Program-made: the position numbers and the translations under genes
The notes under the pieces: generated by a model
Database searches by the model: none
The model's input: the letters and a program-made list of their open reading frames with translations, nothing else
What the model was told of the DNA's origin: nothing
NCBI GenBank assembly: GCA_911728435.2
Contig: OU452199.1
Span: forward strand, 12,286,860-12,350,859
Length of the DNA: 64,000 bases
Origin: Apoderus coryli
Lineage: Eukaryota > Arthropoda > Insecta > Coleoptera > Attelabidae
Reading direction: 5' to 3'
Shown here: positions 26,401-38,389 of the stretch, in pieces
Numbering within the stretch: the stretch's first letter is position 1
Layout of the letters: each line of letters begins with the position of its first letter

Positions 26401-27967
26401 AGCCATTGAGGATGGGACAAATGTGTGAGGAAAAATATCTGGCTAATGAATGACATTTATTTCTTCAATTTAAACATCTATATATAATCATTTATTTGGA
26501 GCAGACGTTGTTTTATTTAACCAAATAACAAATAATATTTCAATCCGTCTTGCATGTTGTGCGGATTTGATTTGTTTCTCCAGTTGCCAGTGGAAATTGA
26601 TCATTGGCTAATAACATACAACCAGTAGGTAATAATTTATTTACAACATTAGCTTTTTTAATATTAAAATTAAGTAGGTATCATCTATAAATAATAATTA
26701 TAATATAAATTACTTTGATTTGCTTAACGCTATACTTAAGCTTTGATTTTATAATACCATGATATAAACAAAATTTGATTGAAATTTTAAACTGTCATAA
26801 GTACGGAATTATTGTAGTTCAATCTTTAAACTTTACCTTTTTACATTTTTTACTGTTTATATTATAGGTACCTACACCTATCAATAAAAAAAAACTGTTA
26901 ATTATCTTTAAAATATAATAAACCTTAACAAGTAATTATGATTAGTACTTAAAGGCTAATAAGTCCTCAAATGCAAAGGTATAAGAGATAGTTATTATTA
27001 TTATTTTTTAATTGACGTGAAAAATTCATATAAAGAACACTAATAATTTATTGGTTTAAGAAAAGACAAACAGCTATTTGCACCTGTTACACTTAAGCTT
27101 AAGTGGAACTTAAGTTTGACGTATTTACATTGTAATACGTCTAACTTAAGTGCCACTTAGCGCTAAGTGTAAGCGATGCAAATAGCTGAAAATCACCTAG
27201 ATAAAAGATCTATTATCCGTTCAGTAGACAAAAATATCGATATTCTAAATTTATATAAGCTAAAATGAACTTTTATCTTTTCATTAAATCAATATTGTCG
27301 TAAGGAAATATATAAGACAGTAACAATAATTAGCCAACTACAAATACACGTTGGCGAACAAACGTGCAACTTTTGCGGTCTATCATGTGTCTCCATCTAT
27401 ATTACTTCAATGTCGTTATAGACCGGGGGAGGAGCTACAATTTTAAACGTCGTATTTAGTGTATTTTGTAAATATTCGTCACTCAATATTTACCTTCCTT
27501 TGCATTTGCGGACTGATCAAACAACCTTAAAGAAAATCTTTATTAAATTCTGATATAGGTTAAAAACGCATTTGAGGCTTATGTTTTCCACACGCATGTA
27601 GTAACCATAAGTATATACCTATCAGCATTTAGTAAAAAATCTTAAACTGTTAATGATTTTTACCGAAAACTTAATTATTTATTCAGCTAGAGTACATAAC
27701 CAAAGCATTAAGAACATTCTACAGATTATTATTGTAGGTGTAGAAAAAAAGAACTAACGAATTTAAAAACCTTGGTTTTAGGATGCTGATGGTAAACTGG
27801 TCCTCGAAAATGTGAAAGCTAACTTAGAGCAAACTGTTGAAGATAAAGAGCAAATCAAAGAACTAATGCAAACTTGCGTTTTAGAGAAAAGTACACCTGA
27901 GCTAACTGCCAACGATATGTTTTATTGTTTCATAAATTATATGCTACAGCATGGATCAAAACCATAA
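23403..27967 (+). CDS. OBP-d: minus-C odorant-binding protein, three exons
   Basis: Exons 23403-23453 (17 codons), 25606-25794 (63 codons) and 27782-27967 (61 codons plus stop) are all joined in phase 0 and encode 141 aa. Exon 1 is a signal peptide (MRKLFMFYFLSFLIGFT). Cysteines are at 36, 72, 112 and 129 (spacing 35, 39, 16). Landmarks are AQELNRIHVKC, PPHMLCVDKMLGFQ, the exon 3 start DADGK, and CVLEKSTPELTAND before the last cysteine. The second intron falls 8 residues after the second cysteine; OBP-b, -c, -f and -g have none there. Intron 1 (2.1 kb) contains a decayed mariner transposase and intron 2 (2.0 kb) a 118-bp hairpin. AATAAA at about 28027 is the likely poly(A) signal. Confidence 0.88.
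24350..25540 (+). mobile_element. Decayed mariner-type transposase in OBP-d intron 1
   Basis: Frame-broken fragments are collinear with insect mariner-like transposases: YKIQQK (about 24667), CSRRTKY, then PQLEGMHIADMRFQQDRAT (about 25092-25152), which carries the second catalytic Asp region. A C-terminal block like NPETIKNLKANISTVVYDLQ follows (about 25330-25390). Many stops make it inactive. Its insertion inflated the OBP-d intron. Confidence 0.7.
27071..27188. repeat. Imperfect hairpin of about 118 bp in OBP-d intron 2
   Basis: CAGCTATTTGCA (27071) is mirrored by TGCAAATAGCTG (ending 27188). Arms of about 55 bp contain CTTAAGTGGAACTTAAG on the left and CTTAAGTGCCACTTAGCGC on the right, with a short loop near 27127-27132. 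No coding sequence. Confidence 0.75.
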
Positions 27968-27974
27968 AATTTAG

Positions 27975-29090
27975 TAAAACCTATTTTGTGCCGCAAAATA
28001 ATATGTATTTCTGGTGTAGTAGACTAAATAAATCCATTTATTATCTATAAAATTTTATTTTTTTATACGATAATCCTCTTTCCGATTGTATTATACAGTC
28101 GTGAAATGGAAACCCGCGATTAGTTGACGTTTTTGACATAATTGAACGGTAATCAAATTATGCGTAATTTAGAAAATAACGGCATGATCTCTGGATGTCT
28201 CTTTCGCGAAACATTGTAGATAATTGGACTACATACTGAAAAAATATTATTTTTAAATATCCAATAAATAGCACTAATCAAAAAATAGAAAAAAAAAAAT
28301 GCTACTGCACGGGGGAGTTTAAATCATTCGGAAAACAAAATCTAAATATATAGAATTTGGCTCCAATAATATCCCATATAAATATTAATATAGGTCGTTC
28401 GTGGTTAAAAATGGTTAAGATATAAAAAAAGGTGTCAAATGAGTCAACATTTTTATAATTCGCATCAGAAAAATTAGTCTCTAAAAGGCTTTTGAAGGTT
28501 TCGAAGCGAGCGCTAAAACATGTGAAATAATCAATATAGCAATAACATCATTTAACTAATGAAACTGGTCCTAAAAACCAAGTAATAGCATTTTATAATG
28601 ATACAATTTTAAACATCTAAAATTAAAAAAAAAAATAATGTATCAAAATTCCAGTCAGCTACAGATAATAAACAATATGATAAGGCTGTTCCATTTAAAA
28701 TTTTAAAGTTACTTCTAGACTCCCTTCACAACATGGCAACACTGCAAGTGCCCCTATTATTTACAAAAGCGGTTACGTAAATTGCATAAATGTAATCAGA
28801 GTTCCAATGTTCATACACTTTTAATACGTCCTTGCCAGAGAGTCGGCCATTTAATTCCTATTTAAACTATAGAGTGGCCAGGCATATTTATACACCATAG
28901 CCAGATTATTGCTTTTCAATTCCAACTGCTGTATTGTGTGTATTGTAGCTAAACGTCTTAAAATGTGAAAAAATAATTCACCAATCTGAAATCAATTTAT
29001 TCTTGTTTATAAACATATTGTGTGGATTTCCAGTTTTGTCTTAAAACCGGTATGTTAAGATCATTAGTCGGCTGTTTATTTACAAGGTTT
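27975..29090. other. Spacer between OBP-d and OBP-e
   Basis: Contains the OBP-d poly(A) signal (about 28027) and at its right end a TATATTAT box (29092) whose first T is 32 nt before the A of a GACAGT initiator (29121-29126). This fits an OBP-e promoter with a 5' UTR of about 28 nt. No other coding sequence seen. Confidence 0.35.
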
Positions 29091-29152
29091 GTATATTATT
29101 CATAATCAGCTGTGTTACTCGACAGTGAATACCACAATTATATACAGAAACA

Positions 29153-32100
29153 ATGCTAAATATATTTTATTTTGTGTACATTCTTCTAGTGATTATAAAA
29201 TCTACGGTAAGTATATTTTTTCCATGCACTATTGGATATTTAAATAAATATTTTGAAACTATATACCTAGCAATAATTGATTACAATTTGCATATACATA
29301 ACATGTATCAAAGTCCATCTATACAATATATGATGAAAAATCTCTAAAATAGATGAATTTTGATTAAATTATATATAAATTCTTCTTCGATTACCATGTT
29401 CGAAATAGTCAGGTAATTTGTATAATTGTCTGATGACCACTTTAATAGTGTGATAAAATCACAATGAGGTGCATTCTGCTTAATTTTCAGTTCTAGTTAT
29501 GATACTAACATCGTGCCAACCAAAGATTAATCTTTGCGCCAACGAACGTGAAGTTGTGAATTAACTTGTTTAGTTTAGTAACGTTAAAAAATACCGATAA
29601 ACATCAACTAATTAAAAATTCGCTTCAAATATTTGGGATCTTGCTTCCTAGTCTATATTATGTAACGCTAACATAAAATAAAGTCTAAAGTACTACTAGT
29701 AATAATAAATTATTATTATAGTAACATAACGGACTTCATTTCATTGAGAACAAAATTTGCACATGCTTGTATTCGCAAAATATTTTATACTTACCTATAT
29801 AGTATTTTAACAATGATATTTTACCAATTAAGAAATAGCCAAAAATTAATTGATTTTGTAATATAAAATACAGGGTAACCGGTTATAATAGGTACTATTG
29901 AATTTAGTTATTTGAAACTAAAGGCCTAATTTTTTAATTTACTTGATGTTAGTTTTTTGGGATAGAGAGCTAGTGATTGCAAATGTATACAACCAGTATA
30001 AATATATTTATTTAGCAGATATTTCGGATCATGTTGTAGATATTACCAAAATGGAAATTATTTAATATCAACGGTTTCGAAAATATGTATTTATATATAC
30101 CGAATGACAAATTAAGGTTGGCGAATCACGGTATATGGGCTACAAATTTTATCGGCGTGAAACAGCGTAAAATTATTTTTAAGTCCACAATTTTAGGCAA
30201 TCCATCACAAAATTTAATCGAGTTTTTTACAAAATATTCCGTTATGAATGTTTATATAAAGAATATCAAAATTAGAAACTATTCCTTCTTGCAACATCCA
30301 TGGTGAGACAACACAAAACTGTACAAAATGCAAACGTATTTTTAATGACAAGAAATTTAAGTCCATTTGCGGTTTCAAAAGTTTAGTAAGTCATATTATT
30401 TGTTTTTTTTTTCTAAGCTGCTTAGAGTTATAGAATACGGACTTATAAATACGGACTTATAAATACTGTTAGACTTTTATATATGTTGTAAGGACTTTTA
30501 TCCTTCTAGGAAACCCGACCTTAATGAATCACTAGTCTTGACACTGTTAAGATAAGTGGTGAAGTGATAAAACGTGTGGTTTTTTAAATATTACTCTAGG
30601 TCAAAAATTCTACTTATCTGTTATCTCAAGAAGTAAGAAAAATAACTTTTCATAACTTATTTTAGGGAGCATACTTGACACAAGCAGAGAGGCAGCAAGT
30701 AAGAGATGCTCACATCAAGTGTCACAATGACTTACAAAATGATATTACAACGACGCTGGTCAACAGGATAGCAAAAGGTAAATTGCAGTTGGTCAAGTAT
30801 AACAAATAACACCTTATAGAATTATTAATTAATTAAATTAACTTAATATATATATAAATTACTGCTCTAAAAAGTATATTAAAGACTAGGTGAGTAGCCT
30901 TTTCAAATACCTATTTAAGAACCTTCTACAATAATTATTCTTTAAAAATGTTTGTAATAGTCATTTGATTCCAAACAATACATATATCATTTAAAAGGTA
31001 CAATATACGTAACTAGTTCACGTAATCAAGAGCTATCCATTTATATTCTGTAATTCCTATGTATAATCAATATGTTGGATGAGTAGCTTTTACATTCTGG
31101 TTTCCTCTATATCTATTTGACCTTTGAGTTTACCGTTTATAGAGAAATAAGAACAGTAAATCATGTCACCTTTATGTCAATTAAGCTGGCACATTTTATT
31201 ATTGTAAATGTACCATTTCTCATTTTTAGATTTAGCAAGTTACAATAGTATATTGTGCAACGAACATGAAATGACATATATTTCCTACGAGTATGATCGT
31301 TTGCAGCATCAGCCGCAGGCGAGTGCTGCAAATCATACGAGTAGGAAATGGTCATTTCATGTGAGTTTCACACTATACTTTTTCTACGACGGTTTTAATG
31401 CTTTTGAACAAATTTAACATAATTTTTAGGAAAATATTTGTTTTTCGAAACTTACCCTTGTTAACGTATAAGCCTAATTACGATAAATTAGAAGTATTAA
31501 ATTGACTAGGTGGTGTTAACCTATATTCACTATCACTGTTTATGTGTTTTGAAATTACCGAAATACTTAATTATAATTATTATTAATTATAAAGACCAAA
31601 ACTGTCAATTTGGTGTTTGTATTTTCGGCGTTGCTATGGTGAATTTTCATGCCCGCCGCTACTTTTGTCATTACCAGGAAATTTTATCCGTGCGGAATAA
31701 CATTTCGCACTAGTTGCTAGGCAAATAGTGGGAAATCATTACGCACGGATAAATGAAAAACAACATTACAATGTACTACATTTTCAAATCATGATTGAAC
31801 ATATAACAAAGGCATTTTAAGACAGTCGTAGAAAAACATTATAACTGTATAACTTGATGTGTTATAACACTAAAAATATTATTATACATACCTTCCAATG
31901 ATAAGTATTTAAGAGACGTTTGAAAGATGTTGAGATTTTTTAGAATATGCCGCTAAGAACAAACAGCATCATATTGTAACTATATTCTATGGTAATTAAT
32001 TTAGCTGCATACATACGTATTTAGTTTACAATATGCGTAGTAATACTCAATATATTAATGCATTATTTCCGGATAAACTCACAATACATTATCATACAAT

Positions 32101-33915
32101 ATAAACGAATCCTTCCTAACTCACTCAAAATAGTTATTTTCCTAACGATGACGTGCAGTGGAATTGGGTTATTCGTCAAGTGCGGAAAAGACACTTTTCG
32201 CATGTGTTAATCACACATTTTTTCCTACGAGCCTCGTAATAACATACGAGATTCTCGTGTAATGTTCATTACCCGGAACAGTCTACTGTGTAGCGAAAAA
32301 TGTCCATGTGCATCAAATTTCATTTAATTTGGCCTTATATGAAAACTACCTAAAAATGGACTACTGTATACATGTACATTTTTTATTATAACTTGGTCCT
32401 AAATTTAAGTTGAATTTCCGAAATAAAAGGCATTTATTTTTTAACAGCTTCTATTAGGTATATTTAGGTACTTTTTAGATAAGTATTTTTTAAATTTTCA
32501 TCATCATCTTTCGCAAAACTCGCATTTTCTTACCGGGTTTTCACAACACATCCATTTAGGTAGTTAGATTCAAAATTAGCAGATCTGCGCTGATTGATCC
32601 CTCTCTTTGTCATAGGGGAGTCTATTGTGGCTCATATCAAGTCTCATTTCACCGAGGAGTTCAATCTCCTTAATGAAGTCGATTATTTTGCTGGGTTTCT
32701 TAGAATCGTTGATGGAAAAGCTACATCACGACGTATAACAAATGTAATTATATTTACGCTGAGAATCTTCCACCGATATAGCTAAGCTAAGAGATGATGA
32801 TTCAACGGTCTGTGACCAGTGTATAGCCCCACCACACATCGAATGTACCAAACCATGTGGAGACAGTATGAATTTGGCATTTTTAAATCGGCCGTTGTGA
32901 CTACTTGTCTAACCCGTTGCGTAATTGTAGTTTTGAACCAAACTTGGTTAAAATCGACAGACATTTATAGCCAGATATTTAAAATTGTAGCTAACCTGTT
33001 GAATTTTTAGACAGAAAACTTCCATATGCAACTAAACTTATAAACGCAATCCTTCTAGATAAGTTCTGCGTCAAATTTACACTAGCGAACTTTTCGCTGA
33101 GTATCCGTTCAATTTATTGGGAGCAACTTTGCGTGACCGGTTAAACTGTTATTATTTATTGGTCAGAAATCGAGGGTGAGGGCCGTCGTTGATTACTTGA
33201 TACCAAAATAGGTGAAAAATATAGACTTGTATCGCAATTTAAGTTTATTGATTGTACTTCTATTGACTCTCTGATATTATGTTGATAAAAGAAAGATGTT
33301 TAATTTTATGAAAATGATTAAGTAATAACGTATCAAAATGTGTATACTATTTTTAAATAATTTATTGAAAATTGTTTGTTAATTTGCCCGAGCTAAATTT
33401 CACACATTTTAAAATATTTTGTAATTTATAAAACTAGGGAGAAGATTTTAAAAATTAATCTATTAGTTACCACGTATTTTATTTCTATAAAACCATGGGT
33501 AATAAAAACTAATTTTTAATTTAATTTTTTTAGTTTGTATTCTATCAGAATGAACCTAGTGGCAAGAAGAATTATTGAATGTTCATGTGATATACTTCAT
33601 AATAGACCCAAACAATCTAATAACTATTTGTATATTTTAGGATGGAGGGCTTCAGAAAAAGAATACGAACAACTGCCAAACCATATGTTATGTGTTCACA
33701 AAATTCTGGGCTATCAAAGAGCCGATGGTTCTCTAGATCGAGACAAAATCAGAGCAACCGTACAGAAAAACGTAGGGGATAAGGCGCAAGTTAATCTTAT
33801 TATACAAGAATGTGTTGTATTAAAAAATACACCTGAGAGAACAGCACTTGATCTGTTTACCTGCTTATATGTAGATGGGTTAACAAATGGATTTTCGCCA
33901 GTGAATCAATCTTAG
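29153..33915 (+). CDS. OBP-e: minus-C odorant-binding protein, three exons
   Basis: Exons 29153-29206 (18 codons, phase 0), 30666-30777 (37 codons plus 1 nt) and 33641-33915 encode 146 aa. The signal peptide is MLNIFYFVYILLVIIKST. Cysteines are at 37, 73, 113 and 130 (spacing 35, 39, 16). Landmarks are YLTQAERQQVRDAHIKC, EQLPNHMLCVHKILGYQ, RADGSLDRDKI and CVVLKNTPERTALDLFTC. The second intron is phase 1 and lies between the first two cysteines (codon 56), unlike OBP-d, whose second intron is phase 0 after the second cysteine. Exon 3 resembles OBP-f and OBP-g (ADGSLDRDKI against EDGSLDKDLI), suggesting these three are closest relatives. Intron 2 (2.9 kb) holds two hairpin elements. AATAAA near 34192 is the probable poly(A) signal. 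Confidence 0.88.
31245..31382. repeat. Hairpin element, copy 1 of the AGCCGNNGGCGAG family
   Basis: Arms CATGAAATGACATATATTTC (left, from 31265) and GGAAATGGTCATTTCATG (right, ending 31361) fold around the core CATCAGCCGCAGGCGAGTG. TTTTTCTACGAC follows at about 31379. Copies with a similar core are at 39560 and 41970. It lies in OBP-e intron 2. Confidence 0.65.
31683..31753. repeat. Short hairpin in OBP-e intron 2
   Basis: TTTATCCGTGCGGAATAACA (31683 on) is mirrored by CATTACGCACGGATAAA (ending 31753) around a loop near GTTGCTAGGC. Non-coding; possibly a relative of the nearby hairpin element. Confidence 0.55.
33038..33130. repeat. Single arm related to the foldback repeat at 1.0-1.2 kb
   Basis: The segment CTGCGTCAAATTTACACTAG (about 33066-33085), with flanks, matches the arm CTGCATCAAATTTACACAAG near 1061-1080. 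It indicates a dispersed family present in introns of both the S28-like gene and OBP-e. Confidence 0.5.
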
Positions 33916-34814
33916 ATATTATCCTTATACTAAATAGGAATAACGTTTTACCAAGAATAATAACTCACATTTTGTAAGAAAGATATTATATTATATTTGA
34001 AATAGGCAAATTAATAGATTGTTCTCATCTAAACGGATTTACTTAAGTTAATTTAAGGGTTTGGATATATCATGTAACTTTTACACCATCAAGGCCTATT
34101 TGGATTTAATGCATGATTCGTTTAAAATTGCGTGGAATTTTAGCATATGAAATACTCTTGATAATAATAATGATTGATATAAAATATTGTTAATAAATGA
34201 TTTTATTTGAAAATTTTGATAATAACTGGACAGACACACAGTAGCGGGCCAAAATGTTTGCCAGAATTACTAAAACCAATGGTGGAATATTCAGGAAAAT
34301 AAAATTTCAGAGTACTATCTTTAAATTAAGTTTTTAATATTCAATTCAAAAGACTTCTTTCGATATTTATTTTTAAATTTTTGTTGGTTTTCTCGTCTTT
34401 GTATTTCGATTCTTGCTTTTGTAAACGATACATACTAATTAAGATATTCTTTCTGGGTATAATGATTGCAGTATATTTTAATTGTTACTATTTTTCAATT
34501 ACCAGACTAAATGCAGCAGTAATAATGTACTAGATGTTATTGTTTATTTTGAATTATATAAAAAAAACTAAAAACAGTCTTTTTATTAAATAAAAATAAA
34601 ATTATTAATGTTACTTCTAACTTTTAAACTAATTTCAGCTACTTTTGTTATAAACCACCATCGGCAATTCGAAGGAAATAAGCTATTGGTAAAAATTAAA
34701 ATCACCGTAATATACTTAGGAAACTAAAGTTAGCTTCGATTTGATTGCATTAAAATAAACTATAGAAGAAACGAGACATGATACTTAATATTGTTTTACT
34801 GTTTAAGTTGTAGC

Positions 34815-34988
34815 TTATAAATCTATCGATCTTCGCAGATCTTGCGCATACTTCTCTATCTCCATTGTGTCTCTGTTATAACGTGTTGCGGTTCCTGATG
34901 TTCCATGTATGTAACAGGCAGCAATGCAAATATCGCTTACACTTGGCGGTAGATTGTAATTTATTATAGCAGCATATCCGTAAGCAAC
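34815..34988 (-). CDS. Possible terminal exon of an unidentified gene
   Basis: On the minus strand a plausible acceptor (TTTCCCATTTAG) is followed by 57 open codons and a TAA at 34817-34815. Two excerpts of the translation are LPPSVSDICIAACYIHGTSG and DTMEIEKYAQDLRRSIDL. Composition looks protein-like and base composition is richer in GC than the flanks. There is no start codon near its beginning and no upstream exon was found between it and the reductase gene. The overlapping frame +1 is also open but is cysteine-rich and less natural. I do not recognise a family. It could be a last exon of an unseen gene or a chance open frame. Confidence 0.25.
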   Translation of the reverse strand, partial: VAYGYAAIINYNLPPSVSDICIAACYIHGTSGTATRYNRDTMEIEKYAQDLRRSIDL

Positions 34989-35009
34989 CTAAATGGGAAA
35001 TTGTTTTCT

Positions 35010-35680
35010 CAATGGTTTTCCTAAATTCTAACAGTAATTTAGTGCTAGTGAAATGCACTTCTTAAATTTAATGCATATTTTATAGTTAATAACAATATTC
35101 TAGAAAAATATACAATGTAGGTATATATATGGATCTGAATATGAAATTTTAGGATCGCACAAAAGTTTATGTACGATGTGTATAGATCCGACTGCTCGCT
35201 TTGTGAATCTTAGCTAACAAAAAGAAACTCAGATTTCATCTAGTCTACTTCGATAAAAAAACGGCTATGAAACATGTGAGGGTATTTTACATGGCAGATA
35301 AGTGTTGTGCTGCTCTATGAGCATTTATATTACATATTAAAGCTATACAGTCATGAGGGTAGTATTACCAGGTCAAATAGTAGTACCTAATTACGATAAA
35401 AAATCGTTAATATTTCTGTGGATAGTTGTAGTTTTCATCTTATAGGATATTTTCTGTATGTACAATAACGATTATTCGAACGAAAACTCTTAATATAATA
35501 AAATATGCAATAATTGCATCACAATTACTACTCTACAACTTTGCTAATGATATTTTTTAAACAGAAGTAACATTTAGTAAGTCAGTTTCTCCTATTATTA
35601 TATAAATATAATTAAGGATTTTTAAAAGTTGACTATAAGGATTCAATTCGTGAACTCCATTTGCAGATATAGAACAGGTA
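35010..35680. other. Gene-free spacer
   Basis: AT-rich sequence between the orphan exon and the foldback element; no feature supported. Confidence 0.3.
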
Positions 35681-35681
35681 A

Positions 35682-36233
35682 ACAAGGTGTTTCTAAAAAA
35701 GCTGGCCAAAATTTGTGAGCGAATTGGGGACATCTAATCATGAAAAAAACCTAAATTGTAATTTTTCCAAAACTTCTTATTTACAAAGATACAGGGTGTT
35801 AAAGATGACTGCTTGAAGACGATTTTTTTGAAATATTTTCGAAACGAGTAAAGATGAATAAAGATGAATGCCTTTTTTATGTAGAAAACTTTATTTTATC
35901 ACATTTTTGACACAAAATGAATAAAAATCACAAGGAAAAAAAGTTAGGTTATAATTAAGGCCAGGGTCCCCCCCGTTTACCCGCCTATGGTCATCCTTTT
36001 TTATTCAATTTCATGTCAGATTACGAGATTTAACTAGTTGAATAAATATACTACATTTGGTTACTTCATCTTTACTCGTTTCGAAAATATTTCAAAAAAA
36101 TCGTCCTCAGGCAGTCATCTTGGTATCTTTGTAAATAAAGACTTTTGGAAAAATTACAATTTAGGTTTTTTTCATGATTAGATGTCGCCAATTCGCTCAC
36201 AAATTTTGGCCAGCTTTTTTAGAAACACCTTGT
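35682..36233. mobile_element. Foldback element with about 180-bp inverted arms
   Basis: The left arm (35682 to about 35868, starting ACAAGGTGTTTCTAAAAAAG) is a close reverse complement of the right arm (about 36060-36233, ending AGAAACACCTTGT). The 190-bp centre contains CCCCCCCGTTTACCCGCC-like sequence and no coding frame. ACAGGGTGTTAAAGATGAC near 35790 inside the arm resembles other transposon ends in the window. Confidence 0.8.
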
Positions 36234-36438
36234 ATAAATATCTACGGAAGGATGGTTTCAACGGGAGTACATAACTTTTTGCCATTTAAATATATAAAAA
36301 TAAATTAGCGATGCTTCCTTGAATTTGTTAATTATAATTTAATTAGTGTGAAAACAAAATTAAGAATAACTAAATAATTACACAGAATATTACACAAAAT
36401 ACAAATTCAGAAATTATAAAAATAATCTTAATTTTTAA

Positions 36439-38389
36439 TTAGTGTTTTGGATGAATTTCTATCGTTGAAACTACACCAACAACATTACCATAAAACTCGG
36501 GCTTATTCAAACTGTCAATCAAAAATTCTCCAAGATCGTATTTGGATATACGCCTTCCTATGAGATTCTCATATTTGACGACGTATCCACTTGCAGGGTC
36601 TTCTGCAATATTAAATATACATGAATTTTATAAATTTGGTCGCATGTCACCTGTCGGAATATAATATGGGAATATTTTAATATGATACAAAATTGCATCT
36701 ACATATTTCATAAAAATGCATTTTTTGATACGATTTCTTCAGAGAATTTAATTAATATCGATTTAGTTAGTTAAGCTTTAAAATATGTAAACGTACCTAC
36801 CAAATAACCAATATACGATATGTCCTAAATTTGAGATAAGATTGAAAAATAATTTGTAATACATCTCTTAAAGAATAAAGAAAATGGTTTTAATAGTTTG
36901 TCTTACAGCTTTACCGTTTATTTTCACTCGATTTTTGGTTGCACAAACGTGCTTATTTCACTATCTTTGCTTCATATCTTTACTTGGAAACACGCTTTGG
37001 ATTGCATAAAAAATTCTGTGCCGCCATGCAGCCAAAGCGTAATATCTGGGCAAACTTAAATCTGTACTCACACAGCAAGTGAAAACACAAATGCTGTTTT
37101 GTCGGCACCCTTTACCCTGAAGACACTCAAGAAAAATCATGCTCATTGAGTATAAGCAGGAACCATTATCACATTCATCTACAATCCAATGCACCCTGCA
37201 ATTCTAATTGTGTTCGCATGTGTTTTGAATAACGAATTTGAGCGTTGGTTTGGTAAAACTTGGCAAAATCTTGTATTAGTATACTATAGAAATGATGAAA
37301 TATATTATTACCATAAAGAGGTACGACGTATTATAGTTCCTATCTGGATCAATGCGCTTAATCGGAAATATTTATAATATTTTATATTACGAAATCTTAT
37401 TACACACTTACTTGTAATCAAGGGAGGAAACACTGCAATATACTTCAAATCAGTGGCCTTAATAGCGTCATACATTCTCTTGTGGTCCAGATTTAAATCA
37501 TAAAACATTTTTGGTATCCTCGGAGATTCAACATCATCGTAAAGGTAAGCGGAGAGACATACTGAGACGACTTCTACTTTTGCCTCTTTCATTGCTTTAA
37601 TGATAATTTTCAGGCCATCACTTAGTACTGTTGTAGGTTTTAAATCATTTCTTGTTCCTAATACAACTACAACACCATCAACGCCCTTAATCGCATTGAG
37701 TACATCTGTGTAATTTAAAACATCGCCTCTAACGACTTCGACTTTTGACCTGAGTTCTTCTGGAAGCCTATTTGGATCTCTGACGAATGCTTTAACTTCA
37801 TATCCTAAAAATTACACTTTTAAAAATGAGCAATATTATCAACAAAAAACAAAGCATTCAGGTTCAAATTTCCTAAACATAGGTGAACTTAAAAGTCTTA
37901 ATAAAAAAAATCTATAGCTTTTAATTTTCTGTAAATAAAAGGATTGCCATCTAATAATAAGAAAAACCAATCCAGTTTTATGAATAGTAGTCTTGAAGTA
38001 AAAACACCAAAATAAGGAAATAATGATTTTGAATTTTTATTTATTATTATTTTTTTTTGCTAGGGTAAATTAATTTATTTTTGTTAGGTTAGGTGTGAAT
38101 GGCCACTAGGCTAGACCTCGCCAAATAAAGACGTTTATTATTATTAAAAAAAGAAATAAATAAATAAAAAGTAAAATAAGACAATTATTTTATGTACAAC
38201 TTCGTGTACTCCGTGAATACCTTTCTTGATTGCTGTATCTGTTGCACAGAGACCTGTCATGCCAGTACTTCCAAATATGACAATTTTCGTGACATTTTTT
38301 TCTGATATATCAGTCGTATTATTTGCACTAATTCCGATTAAAAAAATACTTAATAATTGAATGCAAATAATTATACTATTATTGCACAT
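36439..38389 (-). CDS. Flavin reductase/biliverdin reductase B-like protein, signal-peptide form
   Basis: Exons 38389-38221 (first), 37804-37412 and 36602-36439 join in phase 1 at both introns and encode 241 aa. Residues 1-22 (MCNNSIIICIQLLSIFLIGI...) are a hydrophobic signal peptide. KIVIFGSTGMTG follows, with the GxxGxxG nucleotide-binding loop at Gly40, Gly43 and Gly46. Further family landmarks are GYEVKAFVRDPNRLP, GDVLNYTDVLNAIKGVDGVV, VLGTRNDLKPTTV and LDHKRMYDAI, then FPPLITKDPASGY and a C-terminal GRRISKYDLGEFLIDSL. Family members are cytosolic NAD(P)H reductases of about 206 aa acting on flavins and biliverdin; a secretory leader is unusual. A second, leaderless first exon lies 3 kb upstream (41552-41480). 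The substrate cannot be told from sequence. Intron 1 contains a LINE tail. Confidence 0.85.
38080..38150 (+). mobile_element. LINE 3' tail fragment
   Basis: TAGGTTAGGTGTGAATGGCC, followed by a GCCAAATAAAGACG segment and a (TTA)n tract, has the form of a very short 5'-truncated non-LTR element end. It lies in the reductase intron 1 on the opposite strand. Confidence 0.4.

Noticed and set aside
32594..32785. 63-codon frame in OBP-e intron 2
   Set aside because: No signal peptide, cysteine pattern or known motif; intronic position.
36961..37377. Open frames in the reductase intron 2 (minus 36961-37194, plus 37189-37377)
   Set aside because: Lie between exons of a supported gene, with no motif or splice support.
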